Both the position numbers and the translations under genes were made by a program. Positions 15,781 through 26,483 of a stretch of 64,000 bases of DNA are shown in pieces. Position 1 is the first letter of the stretch. Every line of letters begins with the position of its first letter. The stretch spans positions 682,001 through 746,000 of the forward strand of contig NZ_CP014513.1 of the NCBI RefSeq assembly GCF_001577365.1, given 5' to 3'. The notes beneath the pieces are model-generated. The model did no database searches. It saw nothing but the letters and a program-made list of their open reading frames with translations, and was not told where the DNA came from. Origin of the DNA: Frondihabitans sp. PAMC 28766. Its GTDB lineage: Bacteria > Actinomycetota > Actinomycetes > Actinomycetales > Microbacteriaceae.

Positions 15781-16178
15781 CCGCGGCGGTGACGGGCGAC
15801 GCTCGGCCGGCAGCGACCGTGCTGGCCGCGCCTGTACCGGCGATCCAGGGCCTCCACGGCCGCACGAAGATCGCGCCGCGCGCGGTGCGCCGCGTCGTGT
15901 CGGCCGTCACCGCGGACGCTCTCAGCGTCAGCGCCTCCGACGTCTCGGTGGAGCTCGCCGACGTCGACGGCTCGCTGACGGTGATCGCCAAGACGCCCAT
16001 CCACGTCACCCCTCTGGGTGAGGTCGCGCGACGTTCGCGCGGAACCCTGCTCGAGCGCCTGACAGCAGCCCAGACGACCATCCGCGAACGCTGCCTGCAG
16101 CTGACCGGTTCCACCATCGGGCAGGTCGACCTCAGGATCACGGGCGTCGATCTGACAGAACGAAAGAGAGTGTCATGA
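15777..16178 (+). CDS. Asp23-cluster protein, Asp23-like strand pattern
   Basis: 133 residues; GTG start overlaps the DUF2273-like stop (GTGA). The protein has a single module: a helix (RAVRRVVSAVTADALSVSASDVSVELADVDGSL), a strand (TVIAKTPIHVT) and a closing strand (VDLRITGVDL). It resembles a shortened Asp23 fold. It overlaps the following gene by four bases. Function inferred only from the operon. Confidence 0.7.
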   Translation: MTAAVTGDARPAATVLAAPVPAIQGLHGRTKIAPRAVRRVVSAVTADALSVSASDVSVELADVDGSLTVIAKTPIHVTPLGEVARRSRGTLLERLTAAQTTIRERCLQLTGSTIGQVDLRITGVDLTERKRVS

Positions 16179-16750
16179 CGACCCCGGGCATCTACCGCCG
16201 AGTCGTGCGTCGCGAGACCCACTCGTCCCGATCCGGCATCGCCATCGTCATCGCGGTGATCCTGATGCTGGTGTTCGCGTGGATCGGTGTCGAGGCGGTG
16301 CTATCCGCACTCAAGCAGCCGGCCTTGCTCGCGTCCCCCAAGGACGCTGCGGTCACGGTCCTCGCCGCGGCGAGCGCCCCCGTGGGCCTCCTCACTGCCG
16401 CCGGGGCCGTCGTCGCCGTGATCGGGATCATCCTGATCGTCGTGTCGCTCGCCCCGGGTCGCCGCGGGCGCCGCGGCGCCACGTCCGATCGGACGGCCGC
16501 CCTGGTCGACGACCGCGTGATCGCGCAGAGCATCGCCGGCACCGCCAGCTACGCCGGCGACGTCGAACCGAGCCAGGTCAAGGTCTCGGTCGGCAGACGC
16601 TCCGTCGATGTCGACGTCACCCGCACCTCGGGTCGCACGGCCGACGTCCGAGGCATCCAGCAGGCCGTCGACGACGAGCTGTCGTCGTACGACTACCGCC
16701 CGAGCCTTCGCGGCACGGTGCGCATGTCGAAGAAAGGCACGGTCGCCTGA
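16175..16750 (+). CDS. DUF6286-like membrane protein of the Asp23 operon
   Basis: 191 residues with two hydrophobic helices (IAIVIAVILMLVFAWIGVEAVL about residues 22-44 and LLTAAGAVVAVIGIILIVVSL about 72-93) and a cytosolic C-terminal domain with strands like Asp23 (VKVSVGRRSVDVDVTRTSG). The topology parallels AmaP: a membrane hairpin plus a soluble Asp23-type partner domain. Tight overlaps on both sides (ATGA and TGATG). Confidence 0.75.
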   Translation: MTTPGIYRRVVRRETHSSRSGIAIVIAVILMLVFAWIGVEAVLSALKQPALLASPKDAAVTVLAAASAPVGLLTAAGAVVAVIGIILIVVSLAPGRRGRRGATSDRTAALVDDRVIAQSIAGTASYAGDVEPSQVKVSVGRRSVDVDVTRTSGRTADVRGIQQAVDDELSSYDYRPSLRGTVRMSKKGTVA

Positions 16751-17355
16751 TGACCAACACGAATCGGTTCCTCAATCGCGCCCTGGTCTTCGTGATCGGC
16801 CTCGTGCTGGTCGTGGCCGGCGGTGTCGTCGCTGCCGGCGCTCTCGTGCCCGATGTCCAGAAGCCCGTGGCGCAGGATGCCGAGAACGCGACGAATCCGA
16901 CGGCCGACGCCCTCTCAGGTGGCCAGCCCTGGATCCTGTGGGTCACCGCCGCGGCGGCCCTCGTGCTGATCCTGCTGCTGCTCTGGTTCGTCTTCCGCCA
17001 GGGTCACGGTCGCACGAGCACACTGCTGACGGTCACGAGCGGCGACGGGAAGGGCTCGCCCACCGGCGGCACCCTGACCATCGACGCGAAGGTCGCCGAG
17101 CAGGTGCTCGAAGAGTCGCTCGCGCGCGATCCGTCCATCGTGTCGGTCGACGTCGCCGCGTTCGAGGTGAAGAAGCAGAACGTGCTCCGCATCACGGCGC
17201 AGACCCTCCGCGGCTCGTCGCCCGTCGACGTGCGGAAATCCATCGACCACGCCGTCGCCGACTGGGACGCGCTGCTCGGCCAGGAGACGCCGGTCGTCAT
17301 CCAGATCGTCGGCGGCATCCGCAGCCAACGGAGCGGCGCCAGTCGCGTCCAGTAG
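16750..17355 (+). CDS. AmaP-like alkaline-shock membrane anchor protein
   Basis: 201 residues with an N-terminal hydrophobic helix (ALVFVIGLVLVVAGGVVAAGAL), a second helix (ILWVTAAAALVLILLLLWFVF about residues 57-77) and a soluble C-terminal domain (SIVSVDVAAFEVKKQNVLRITAQ). This layout matches AmaP, which tethers Asp23 to the membrane in Staphylococcus. TGATG overlap with the previous gene. Last gene of the tight operon; aquaporin follows about 120 bp later. Confidence 0.78.
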   Translation: MTNTNRFLNRALVFVIGLVLVVAGGVVAAGALVPDVQKPVAQDAENATNPTADALSGGQPWILWVTAAAALVLILLLLWFVFRQGHGRTSTLLTVTSGDGKGSPTGGTLTIDAKVAEQVLEESLARDPSIVSVDVAAFEVKKQNVLRITAQTLRGSSPVDVRKSIDHAVADWDALLGQETPVVIQIVGGIRSQRSGASRVQ

Positions 17356-17472
17356 CACCGAACCGGATCCGTCCGGCCCCGCCCGAACCCGGAGCGGGAG
17401 CCGGCCCCCCACTCCCACCTGTCGTCGCACGAGCATGTCTTGTTCTCGCAGGTCAACACGAAAGCCGTCCCC

Positions 17473-18273
17473 ATGAGTTCCGCTCGCCCTGTCAGCCGTT
17501 CCACCGCTGAGCAACGCCGTCAGCAAGCGCAGACCTACCCCGCGATGTCGCGCCTCCTCGCCGAAGCCTTCGGCACGTTCCTCCTCGTCTTCGGCGGCGT
17601 CGGCACAGCACTCTTCGCGTCGACATTCCCCACGGCGCAGAATGCCGTCGGTGTGGGACACCTGGGTGTCGCCCTCGCTTTCGGGCTGACCGTGATGGCG
17701 GGCATCTACGCCGTCGGGCACATCTCCGGCGGCCACTTCAACCCGGCCGTCACCGTCGGCCTGGCCATCGCCGGCCGCACCCAGTGGCGCCACGTGCCCG
17801 GCTACGTCGTCGCCCAGATCGTGGGCGGAATCATCGCCTCCAGCGCTCTGGCAGCCATCGCCCGGAGTGGGCCCGGCAATTACCTCGCCTCCGCCGAGAA
17901 GACCGGGTTCGCCTCGAACGGCTACGGCGCCGCGTCGCCCGGGCACTTCGGGCTCGTGGGCGTCGCCCTCACCGAGCTGATCCTCACTGGTGTCTTCGTC
18001 GCCGTGATCCTGTCGATCACCGCCAAGCCCGAGTACAAGGCGGTCGCGCCCATCGGGATCGGTCTCACGCTGACCCTGATCCACCTGATCAGCATCCCCA
18101 TCAGCAACACGTCCGTGAACCCGGCGCGCTCCATCGCGACCGCCATCTACGGCGGCCCGACCTCGCTGTCCCAGCTGTGGCTGTTCATCGTCGCGCCGCT
18201 CGTCGGTGCTGCCGTCGGCGGGCTGCTGCACCGCCAGTTCTCTCGCACCCGAGCCCTCGCCTCGAGTGAATAG
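17473..18273 (+). CDS. aqpZ: Aquaporin (AqpZ-like, MIP family)
   Basis: 266 residues from ATG 17473 (an upstream ATG at 17440 is possible). Six membrane segments carry the two pore motifs HFNPAVTVG (near residue 80) and VNPARS (near residue 215), with HISGGHF before the first, as in AqpZ water channels rather than glycerol facilitators. Its position inside the Asp23 island suggests that it serves the same osmotic/envelope stress response. Full length. Confidence 0.9.
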   Translation: MSSARPVSRSTAEQRRQQAQTYPAMSRLLAEAFGTFLLVFGGVGTALFASTFPTAQNAVGVGHLGVALAFGLTVMAGIYAVGHISGGHFNPAVTVGLAIAGRTQWRHVPGYVVAQIVGGIIASSALAAIARSGPGNYLASAEKTGFASNGYGAASPGHFGLVGVALTELILTGVFVAVILSITAKPEYKAVAPIGIGLTLTLIHLISIPISNTSVNPARSIATAIYGGPTSLSQLWLFIVAPLVGAAVGGLLHRQFSRTRALASSE

Positions 18274-18308
18274 CCCTAGCCCCATCGAGCCGTACGAAGG
18301 AGAAGCAC

Positions 18309-18773
18309 ATGACTGACGCCGTCACCGGAGACGCCACGCGCCCCCAGCCCGCACCCGTCGACCTCACGGGCATCGACCCGCACCACACCGAGAAGGAGAC
18401 GCCGGAACACCTGATCAGCACGACCGTCGCCGAAACCGCGCTCGGCGTCACGGGCGTGCACCACCTCGGCGGCACTGTCGCTCGCACCCTCGACCGAGCA
18501 CGCCGACAGGTTCTCGGTACGTCCAGTGCACCCGGGGTCACCGTCGCCACCGAAGACGGCGCGACCGTCATCGACCTCGATCTCGTCGCGGAGTACCCGT
18601 GCCCGATCGGCAATGTCGTCGAGAACCTCCGAACGCAGGTGTCACACGCCGCGCGTCAACTCGTCGACGGGCCGATCACGGTGAACATCACGGTCGCCGA
18701 CGTCCACGGCCCGTTCGATCATGATCCGGCCGTGCAGGACGCCGTCGACCAGGCCGGCGAGAAGGCCCGATGA
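18309..18773 (+). CDS. Second Asp23/Gls24-family protein
   Basis: 154 residues with AAGGAG upstream of the ATG. The Asp23 module (LISTTVAETALGVTGVHHLGGTVARTLDRARRQVLG, TVIDLDLVAEYPCPIGNVVENLRTQVSHAARQLV, ITVNITVADVHG) is preceded by a 35-residue polar N-terminus. It overlaps the next gene (ATGA). Paralogue of the 15149 protein. Confidence 0.87.
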   Translation: MTDAVTGDATRPQPAPVDLTGIDPHHTEKETPEHLISTTVAETALGVTGVHHLGGTVARTLDRARRQVLGTSSAPGVTVATEDGATVIDLDLVAEYPCPIGNVVENLRTQVSHAARQLVDGPITVNITVADVHGPFDHDPAVQDAVDQAGEKAR

Positions 18774-19177
18774 GGACCCACACCCGCGGTTACGGCAAGC
18801 GCCGAAAGCCCCGGGCCGCGTGGGTCGCGCTGATCACCGGCGTCGTGCTCTGTGCACTGATCGTGGTGGGCGTCCTGCTGCCCGTCCTCGGGCTGATCGG
18901 GGCAGCGCACGCGACGACGTTCGGCACTCTGCACGTGCCCGTGGGCGGGATCGCGGTCGCTCTCGTCATCAGCTATCTCGTCGGTCTGGGCTTCCTCGTG
19001 CTGACCTTCCTCGCCCGATTCGGGGCCCTCGCCTGGGTGACCGCCGTCGCGGCGGTCATCGCCACCCTCGCCGGCTCGGTGTGGCCGCTCTTCGCCACGG
19101 CGTTCTCGAGCGTGACCCAGGTCCAAGACGTCATCCCGTTCATCCAGGACCTCATCGGTCGCGTCACCGGCCACTGA
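18770..19177 (+). CDS. Small polytopic membrane protein in the Asp23 island
   Basis: 135 residues: a basic N-terminus (RTHTRGYGKRRKPR), then three hydrophobic segments (about residues 18-42, 56-77 and 84-105) and a short amphipathic C-terminus. No named family recognised. It overlaps the upstream Asp23 stop, so it is part of the same unit. Confidence 0.7.
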   Translation: MRTHTRGYGKRRKPRAAWVALITGVVLCALIVVGVLLPVLGLIGAAHATTFGTLHVPVGGIAVALVISYLVGLGFLVLTFLARFGALAWVTAVAAVIATLAGSVWPLFATAFSSVTQVQDVIPFIQDLIGRVTGH

Positions 19178-19228
19178 ACACTTCACCAGCCCCTGAACTT
19201 CACTGAACACCAAACAAAGGACATCGCA

Positions 19229-19390
19229 ATGGGCAAGATCCTCCTCATCATCCTGTGCTTCTTCTTCCCCTTCGTCGCCGTGCTGATTCACGACGGCCCG
19301 AGCCTCAAGGTGCTCTGGGCGTTCCTGCTCCAGCTGCTCGGCCACGTTCCGGGCGTCATCTACGGCATCTACCGGGTCACGCGCAACTGA
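19229..19390 (+). CDS. YqaE/Pmp3-family membrane peptide
   Basis: 53 residues, starting at ATG 19229 behind CAAAGG. Two hydrophobic stretches flank a polar turn (FFFPFVAVLIHDGPSLKVLWAFLLQLLGHVPGVIYGIYRV), the plan of Pmp3/YqaE proteins, which are induced by salt or low temperature and affect membrane potential in yeast and plants. Closes the envelope-stress island. Confidence 0.85.
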   Translation: MGKILLIILCFFFPFVAVLIHDGPSLKVLWAFLLQLLGHVPGVIYGIYRVTRN

Positions 19391-19424
19391 CGCGTCGTCG
19401 TCGCCCGCGCGCCCGCTCGCGACG

Positions 19425-20726
19425 TCACGTCGCAGGCCGCTCCACGCGTGCGGGCAGCAGACGCCCGAGCACCACGGCTCCCGCGGCACAGGCGACCGCT
19501 CCTCCCGCGATCGCCACGATCCACACGCCAGGCATCGGGCCCGCGAGGATCAGCCCGGCGAGGGGCGGCCCGATCAGGCCACCGACGGGGAGGGTCGACC
19601 CCGCGAGCGCGTTGTACCGCCCGCGGAGAGCGTCGGGTGCGAGGTCGTTCGGGATGACGCCGTCGACCGGGCTGAGGAAGGTCTCGCCGAGGCCGAAGAC
19701 TCCGAGCGAGACGACGAAGCCGACGCCACCGACCGGCCCGTGCAGGGCCGGCAGTGCGGCCAGGCCGCTCATGATCCAGGCGGCCGCCCAGATCAGGCAG
19801 GTCAGGATCAACAGTCGGCTGCGGCGAAGACGCCGGGTGACGCGTTCGACCGGCAGCTGCAGTGCGACGATCACGGCCGTGTTCGCCGCGAAGCCCAGCC
19901 CGACGATGCGGGTGCTCGCACCGCCGGCACCCGTGACGAACGCCGCCCACGGGCCGTTCATCTGCGCGTAGCCGAAGACACCCATCGCCAGCCCGAGCAC
20001 GAGATACGCGGCGAAGGGCCGGTCCGTCAGCACCGCCCAGTAGCCGCGCCGGTCCGCCGCTCGCGACGCGGACTTCGGCAGCGGAAGAGACGCGGGCTTT
20101 CGATGCGTCACGGGGCGGAACCCCGGCGTGCGGCGCAGACCGATGGCGACCACCAGCGCGAAGACGAGGGTCGACCCCGCGTCGATCGAGTAGATCATCC
20201 GGAAGCTGCCCGGGTCGGCAACCGACACGATCAGGCCGGAGATCAGGGCGCCGAGGCCCAGGCTGCCGTTGTTCAGGCCGAAGCGCAGCGCGTACGCCCG
20301 CGACCGACCCGCGGGCGGGACCTGAAAGGCGATCAGGCCGTTCAAGCCCGGCCAGATCGACCCCTCGCCGATCCCCATCAGCGCGACGGCGGCGACCGCG
20401 CCCCCGAGCCCGACCCCCGAAGCGAGCAGCGCCGTGCCCGCGGCCTGCACGACCAGCCCGACGAATACGACGCGGCCGAGACCGAACCGGTCGCCCAGCG
20501 GGCCGGCCACTGCGGTCGCCACGATCTGAGCGGCGGCTGACAGGGCCACCACGACACCGGCCAGCGGCAGGCTCGCCCCGAGCACGTCGTGCAGGTAGAT
20601 GAACAGGAAGGGCAGCGTCAGGCCCTCGCCGAGTGCCGAGACGAGCGTGCCGAGCAGCACCAGCCGGTACGCCCGACGACCAGCGGCGACCTCCTGCACC
20701 GACCAGTCGGCGCGACCCTCGCTCAT
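19425..20726 (-). CDS. MFS transporter (drug-efflux-like)
   Basis: 433 residues with 12 predicted membrane helices. The MFS loop 2-3 signature is visible as GPLGDRFGLGRVV near residue 77. A central cytosolic loop follows helix 6, and the C-terminal half repeats the topology. The start at 20726 overlaps the stop of the WYL regulator gene (ATGA), so it is the second gene of that operon. The reading frame is also open far upstream (to 21725), but that part is antisense to the true WYL frame and is a shadow. Confidence 0.88.
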   Translation of the reverse strand: MSEGRADWSVQEVAAGRRAYRLVLLGTLVSALGEGLTLPFLFIYLHDVLGASLPLAGVVVALSAAAQIVATAVAGPLGDRFGLGRVVFVGLVVQAAGTALLASGVGLGGAVAAVALMGIGEGSIWPGLNGLIAFQVPPAGRSRAYALRFGLNNGSLGLGALISGLIVSVADPGSFRMIYSIDAGSTLVFALVVAIGLRRTPGFRPVTHRKPASLPLPKSASRAADRRGYWAVLTDRPFAAYLVLGLAMGVFGYAQMNGPWAAFVTGAGGASTRIVGLGFAANTAVIVALQLPVERVTRRLRRSRLLILTCLIWAAAWIMSGLAALPALHGPVGGVGFVVSLGVFGLGETFLSPVDGVIPNDLAPDALRGRYNALAGSTLPVGGLIGPPLAGLILAGPMPGVWIVAIAGGAVACAAGAVVLGRLLPARVERPAT

Positions 20727-21718
20727 GCGTCCTCTTCCGGGTCGATGACGGCTGCAGCCTGGTCGGTGACGGCGGCGGTGAACTGTCGACCGACGTCCGC
20801 AACGGCCGCACGAAGCTCGTCGCCGCCCTCGACGCGGAACGGGAAGGGCACCACCGACAGCCACTCCCGTGCGTACCCGACGGGGTCGTCCGTCGTGCCG
20901 ACCAGCACGCATCCTGCCTCGTGCGGTTCGAGTCGCCCCATCGGCGGCCGGATCCACTTCTGCACCTCGTCGAGCGGAGCCGCGAACGTGACGCGGGTCG
21001 CGTAGCGCCACCCGACGCCGAGGTGCTCGCCGAGCGCGGCGACAGGATCGAGGTCGCGCGGCAGGTCGAACCGGCGCGTCGTCCGCGTCACCGACCGGAT
21101 GCGGTCGACGCGGTACGTGCGCACCGCCGCGGCGTGGTGCGCGTAGCAGAGCAGGTACCAGCGCCCGGTGCGCGCGACGACGCTCCACGGGTCGACATCC
21201 ACCGTCATCTCTCGGCCCGCTTCGCTGCGATAGTCGAGGACCACGCCTCGATTCGCCGCGATCGCCTCGATGAGCTCGTTCGCCACCATCGGGTCCGGCT
21301 CCTGATCCGCATAGCCGTCCGGAGTCGCCGCCGCGACCTCGCGCAGCAGAGCGGCCTGCCTGCCGACGGCATCGGGCAGTGCCCGTACGACCTTGTGCAG
21401 GGCCCCGCCGATGAGGTCGTCGTCCCGCCCGGCCGCCGGCCTGCCCCGCAGCACCTGCAAGACGAGCCCGAGCGCCTCCTCCTCGGTGAACCCGACCGGG
21501 GCCAGCGTGGTGCCGCGCCCCAGCCGATACCCGCCGGACGGCCCCCGGGCCCCCTCGATCGTGATCCCCGCCTCGCGAAGCGTCGCGACGTACCGTCGCG
21601 CTGCACGCTCCGTCACACCGAGCCGCTCCGCCAGATTCTCGGCCGAGATGCCCGGGTGCAGCCTCAGGATGTCGAGAGCCCTGATCGCTCGGGCAGTCGG
21701 GCTTGCTATCCCATCCAT
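20723..21718 (-). CDS. HTH/WYL-domain transcriptional regulator (YafY type)
   Basis: 331 residues: an N-terminal winged helix-turn-helix (ARAIRALDILRLHPGISAENLAERLGVTERAARRYVATLREAGITIEG), a WYL domain near residues 140-220 (GVVLDYRSEAG..., TGRWYLLCYAHHAAAVRTYRVDRIRS) and a WCX-type C-terminal extension. WYL regulators sense a ligand or single-stranded nucleic acid. It is coupled to the MFS gene and faces the UvrA-like gene across an inverted-repeat region. Confidence 0.88.
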   Translation of the reverse strand: MDGIASPTARAIRALDILRLHPGISAENLAERLGVTERAARRYVATLREAGITIEGARGPSGGYRLGRGTTLAPVGFTEEEALGLVLQVLRGRPAAGRDDDLIGGALHKVVRALPDAVGRQAALLREVAAATPDGYADQEPDPMVANELIEAIAANRGVVLDYRSEAGREMTVDVDPWSVVARTGRWYLLCYAHHAAAVRTYRVDRIRSVTRTTRRFDLPRDLDPVAALGEHLGVGWRYATRVTFAAPLDEVQKWIRPPMGRLEPHEAGCVLVGTTDDPVGYAREWLSVVPFPFRVEGGDELRAAVADVGRQFTAAVTDQAAAVIDPEEDA

Positions 21719-21736
21719 GGTGCAAGGCTAGGAGAA

Positions 21737-21802
21737 GATCCGGACGTTAGCCGTCCGCAATTCGCCCACCGTCGATCGTTGAGGACCGACTTCGTCCGGA
21801 TC
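21737..21802. promoter_or_regulatory. Inverted repeats between WYL regulator and UvrA-like gene
   Basis: GATCCGGACG (21737-21746) is matched by its exact reverse complement CGTCCGGATC (21793-21802), and a third related half site CGTCCG lies at 21752-21757. They occupy most of the 112-bp divergent gap, and so are candidates for the WYL protein's binding sites. Confidence 0.6.
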
Positions 21803-21830
21803 CCGGCTGGCGAGACCTCAGACTGGGTTC

Positions 21831-24421
<2,591 letters not shown>

Positions 24422-24446
<25 letters not shown>

Positions 24447-25225
24447 CCTCGCCGACGCCGCCGTTCGTCCGCCGCGACCTCAATCAAGGGGCCTTCGACC
24501 TGCACCGCCGGGAGATCGCCGTCATGTCGGTGTTGCCTCCGACGGTCAGCGCGCCCGCGCTGCTCGGGTCGTACGACGAAGACGGGTGGGTGGCGCTCGT
24601 TCTCTCAGACATCGAAGGACGCCATCCTGGTCGTGCCGGTGATGGCTCCGACGCACACGCCGTCCTGGACGCATTCGCGACCTTCCCCCTCCTCGAGCCG
24701 ACGCAGCGAGCAAGACTCCCCCGCGTCTCTGACGAGATCGCCGACGAGGCGCACGGGTGGCGTGAACTGACTGCGGGCGACGCGGCGTCGGCCTTGCCCG
24801 CGTGGGTCCGCGATCACCTGGGGCCCCTGCAGCGCGCGGCCGACTCGGCGCCGGCCGAGGTCGACGGCGAGTACCTCCAGCACCTCGACTCCCGCGCCGA
24901 CAACGTCCTCGTCGACGCGGGGTCTCGAGCCTGGATCATCGACTGGCCGTGGGCCGGCGTCGGAGCGAGGTGGGTCGACGGTCTGATGTATCTGTTCGAC
25001 TGCAGGGTGCGAGGCGAGACGGTCGATGCCGACGAGATCCTCGGCACTCACCCGCTCTTCGACGGCGTCGCCGACTCGAGCATCGACGCGGTGTTGTCCG
25101 CTGTCACCGGCGGATTCTTCGCCAAGGCCGGTCGCCCTGCTCCGCCCGACATGCCGACGTTGCGAGACTTCCAGCGCACGGAGGCGTTGGCCGGATCCGC
25201 CTGGTTGCAGGAGCGGTGGGGCTGA
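24422..25225 (+). CDS. APH-like phosphotransferase, N-lobe probably truncated
   Basis: 267 residues. The catalytic loop HLDSRADNVLV and the metal-binding WIIDWPWAGVG are intact near residues 155 and 175. The N-terminus however begins only a few residues before the PPFVRRDLN...HRREIAVMSVLPP segment, so the glycine-rich strand and the ATP-binding lysine expected in an APH N-lobe are missing. The start overlaps the 3' end of the UvrA-like gene by 25 bp, consistent with loss of the 5' part by a deletion or with a mis-set start. Doubtful kinase. Confidence 0.65.
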
Positions 25226-25263
25226 CGCATCCCGGCGCCGCGGGCGTCGAATAGCATCGAGGC

Positions 25264-25767
25264 ATGACTACGGGGGCGCCTTCTGGCTTGGATGATTCGG
25301 TTCGGCCCTTTCAGGTCACCCAGGCCGACCAGGACGACGTGGTTCGCACCTACGTCCGGTTCATGATGCTGCGGCAATGGGTGGTGTGGGTGTGGATGGG
25401 TGCCGGTGTTCTCGGCATCATCAACGGGCTTCTGACGAGTGAGTTGTCGTTTGTCATCGGCGGCATCGTGTTCCTGGTGCTCTTCCCGCTGACGATGTGG
25501 TCGAGGGTGCGACGCTCGGTCGCGAACCTCCGGCAGGGTTTCGTCCCCGGCGGAATGTTCTCGACGGCGTTCGGATACGCCGGGTTCACTCTGACAACGC
25601 CGAAGGGGCAGCAGCGGTACGACTACTCGGCCTTTCGCCGGGTTCGTATCGAGGGCCGGTGGGTGATGCTCCTGAACCGGATCGCGCCGGTGTGGACGTT
25701 CGTGCCGGCTGCGATCTTCCCGCCGGAGGCCGTCGCCCGAATTCAGGGGTCGACTTCCGGTCGTTGA
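25264..25767 (+). CDS. YcxB-like membrane protein
   Basis: 167 residues: two adjacent membrane helices (about residues 40-58 and 63-80, separated by LTSELS) and a C-terminal beta-rich domain (GGMFSTAFGYAGFTLTTPKGQQRYDYSAFRRVRIEGRWVMLL, then FVPAAIFPPE). This is the layout of YcxB-like proteins, whose role is not known. The product ends with a short basic tail. Confidence 0.65.
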   Translation: MTTGAPSGLDDSVRPFQVTQADQDDVVRTYVRFMMLRQWVVWVWMGAGVLGIINGLLTSELSFVIGGIVFLVLFPLTMWSRVRRSVANLRQGFVPGGMFSTAFGYAGFTLTTPKGQQRYDYSAFRRVRIEGRWVMLLNRIAPVWTFVPAAIFPPEAVARIQGSTSGR

Positions 25768-25799
25768 AGGCTCGATCAGTCGTCGCGGCCGCTCTCGGC

Positions 25800-26171
25800 T
25801 TAGGCCGGCTCGCTGTTGCGCCTGTGCGCCGCCGCTTCGATGGTTGCCGCAGCGGCTTCCGGATCATCGACGTCGACCACGACGAAGCTCAATTCGCCGC
25901 CGTTCATTTCGACCACCAGTGCGGGCGCCCCATAGCGATAAAGCCACCACGAGCGCCCCGACGGCCCCTTCATGAGCCCGGCAATCCCACCCATCGCCGC
26001 CGTCCCCGGCCAACGCCGCCCCGCCGCCCGCCCCATCTCGGGCCGCGTCGAGCGGAACGCCTTCGCTACCGTCCACAACGGGATCCGCATCCGCCGGCGA
26101 AACCCCAGCACCTTCCACCGCCCGCGCGGAGTGATCACGAGGTAGTCCGCCTCGAGATCGATGCGAGCCAT
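25800..26171 (-). CDS. Hypothetical soluble protein
   Basis: 123 residues from ATG 26171. Beta-strand rich at the N-terminus (ARIDLEADYLVITPRGRWKVLGFRRRMRIPL), with a glycine-rich middle (AMGGIAGLMKGPSGRSWWLYRYGAPALVVEM) and an acidic C-terminal helix. It resembles small PH-like/YcxB-tail proteins that reside next to each other in actinobacteria, but I cannot place it. It converges with the YcxB-like gene. Confidence 0.6.
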   Translation of the reverse strand: MARIDLEADYLVITPRGRWKVLGFRRRMRIPLWTVAKAFRSTRPEMGRAAGRRWPGTAAMGGIAGLMKGPSGRSWWLYRYGAPALVVEMNGGELSFVVVDVDDPEAAAATIEAAAHRRNSEPA

Positions 26172-26189
26172 CGGCGGTGACGGCACGCG

Positions 26190-26327
26190 CTAGTCGCTCA
26201 CTTCGGCTGGTCGAATGGTGAGCCCGATCTCTGTCCATACCGCCTCTGAACGTTCTCGGTTCAGCGCGGCTGCCAGCGCGCTGTCGAACCGGCGCCGAAC
26301 GTCACCCAACGACCCTGTCGGAGGCAC
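26190..26327 (-). CDS. Possible 45-residue ORF upstream of the hypothetical gene
   Basis: A minus-strand GTG frame encodes VPPTGSLGDVRRRFDSALAAALNRERSEAVWTEIGL... and ends at TAG 26190-26192, 18 bp before the ATG of the next gene on that strand. It is a helix-like amphipathic peptide with normal codon use, but has no good ribosome site. It could be a small coupled gene or the tail of a lost gene. Confidence 0.35.
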   Translation of the reverse strand: MPPTGSLGDVRRRFDSALAAALNRERSEAVWTEIGLTIRPAEVSD

Positions 26328-26483
26328 TCGACTGTTTCGTCAGTTCTTACCGCTACTTGTTCTGGGACGAGCACGGATCAATTCTGACATCTGTAGTTTC
26401 GAATTCACAACAATAAATGAGAACTGCGTCGCTGGCATCGGGCTGTGGGCCCCGCCCGAGATGCCGGTCGGTGTGGACGCGAT

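Noticed and set aside
16915..18285. A long minus-strand frame opposite the AmaP-like and aquaporin genes
   Set aside because: The plus strand has NPA motifs and membrane segments; the minus-strand product is highly charged and repetitive.
19425..21725. A 766-codon minus-strand frame covering both the MFS gene and the WYL regulator
   Set aside because: Only the part from 20726 downwards reads as an MFS protein. The upstream part is arginine-rich and overlaps the real WYL frame.
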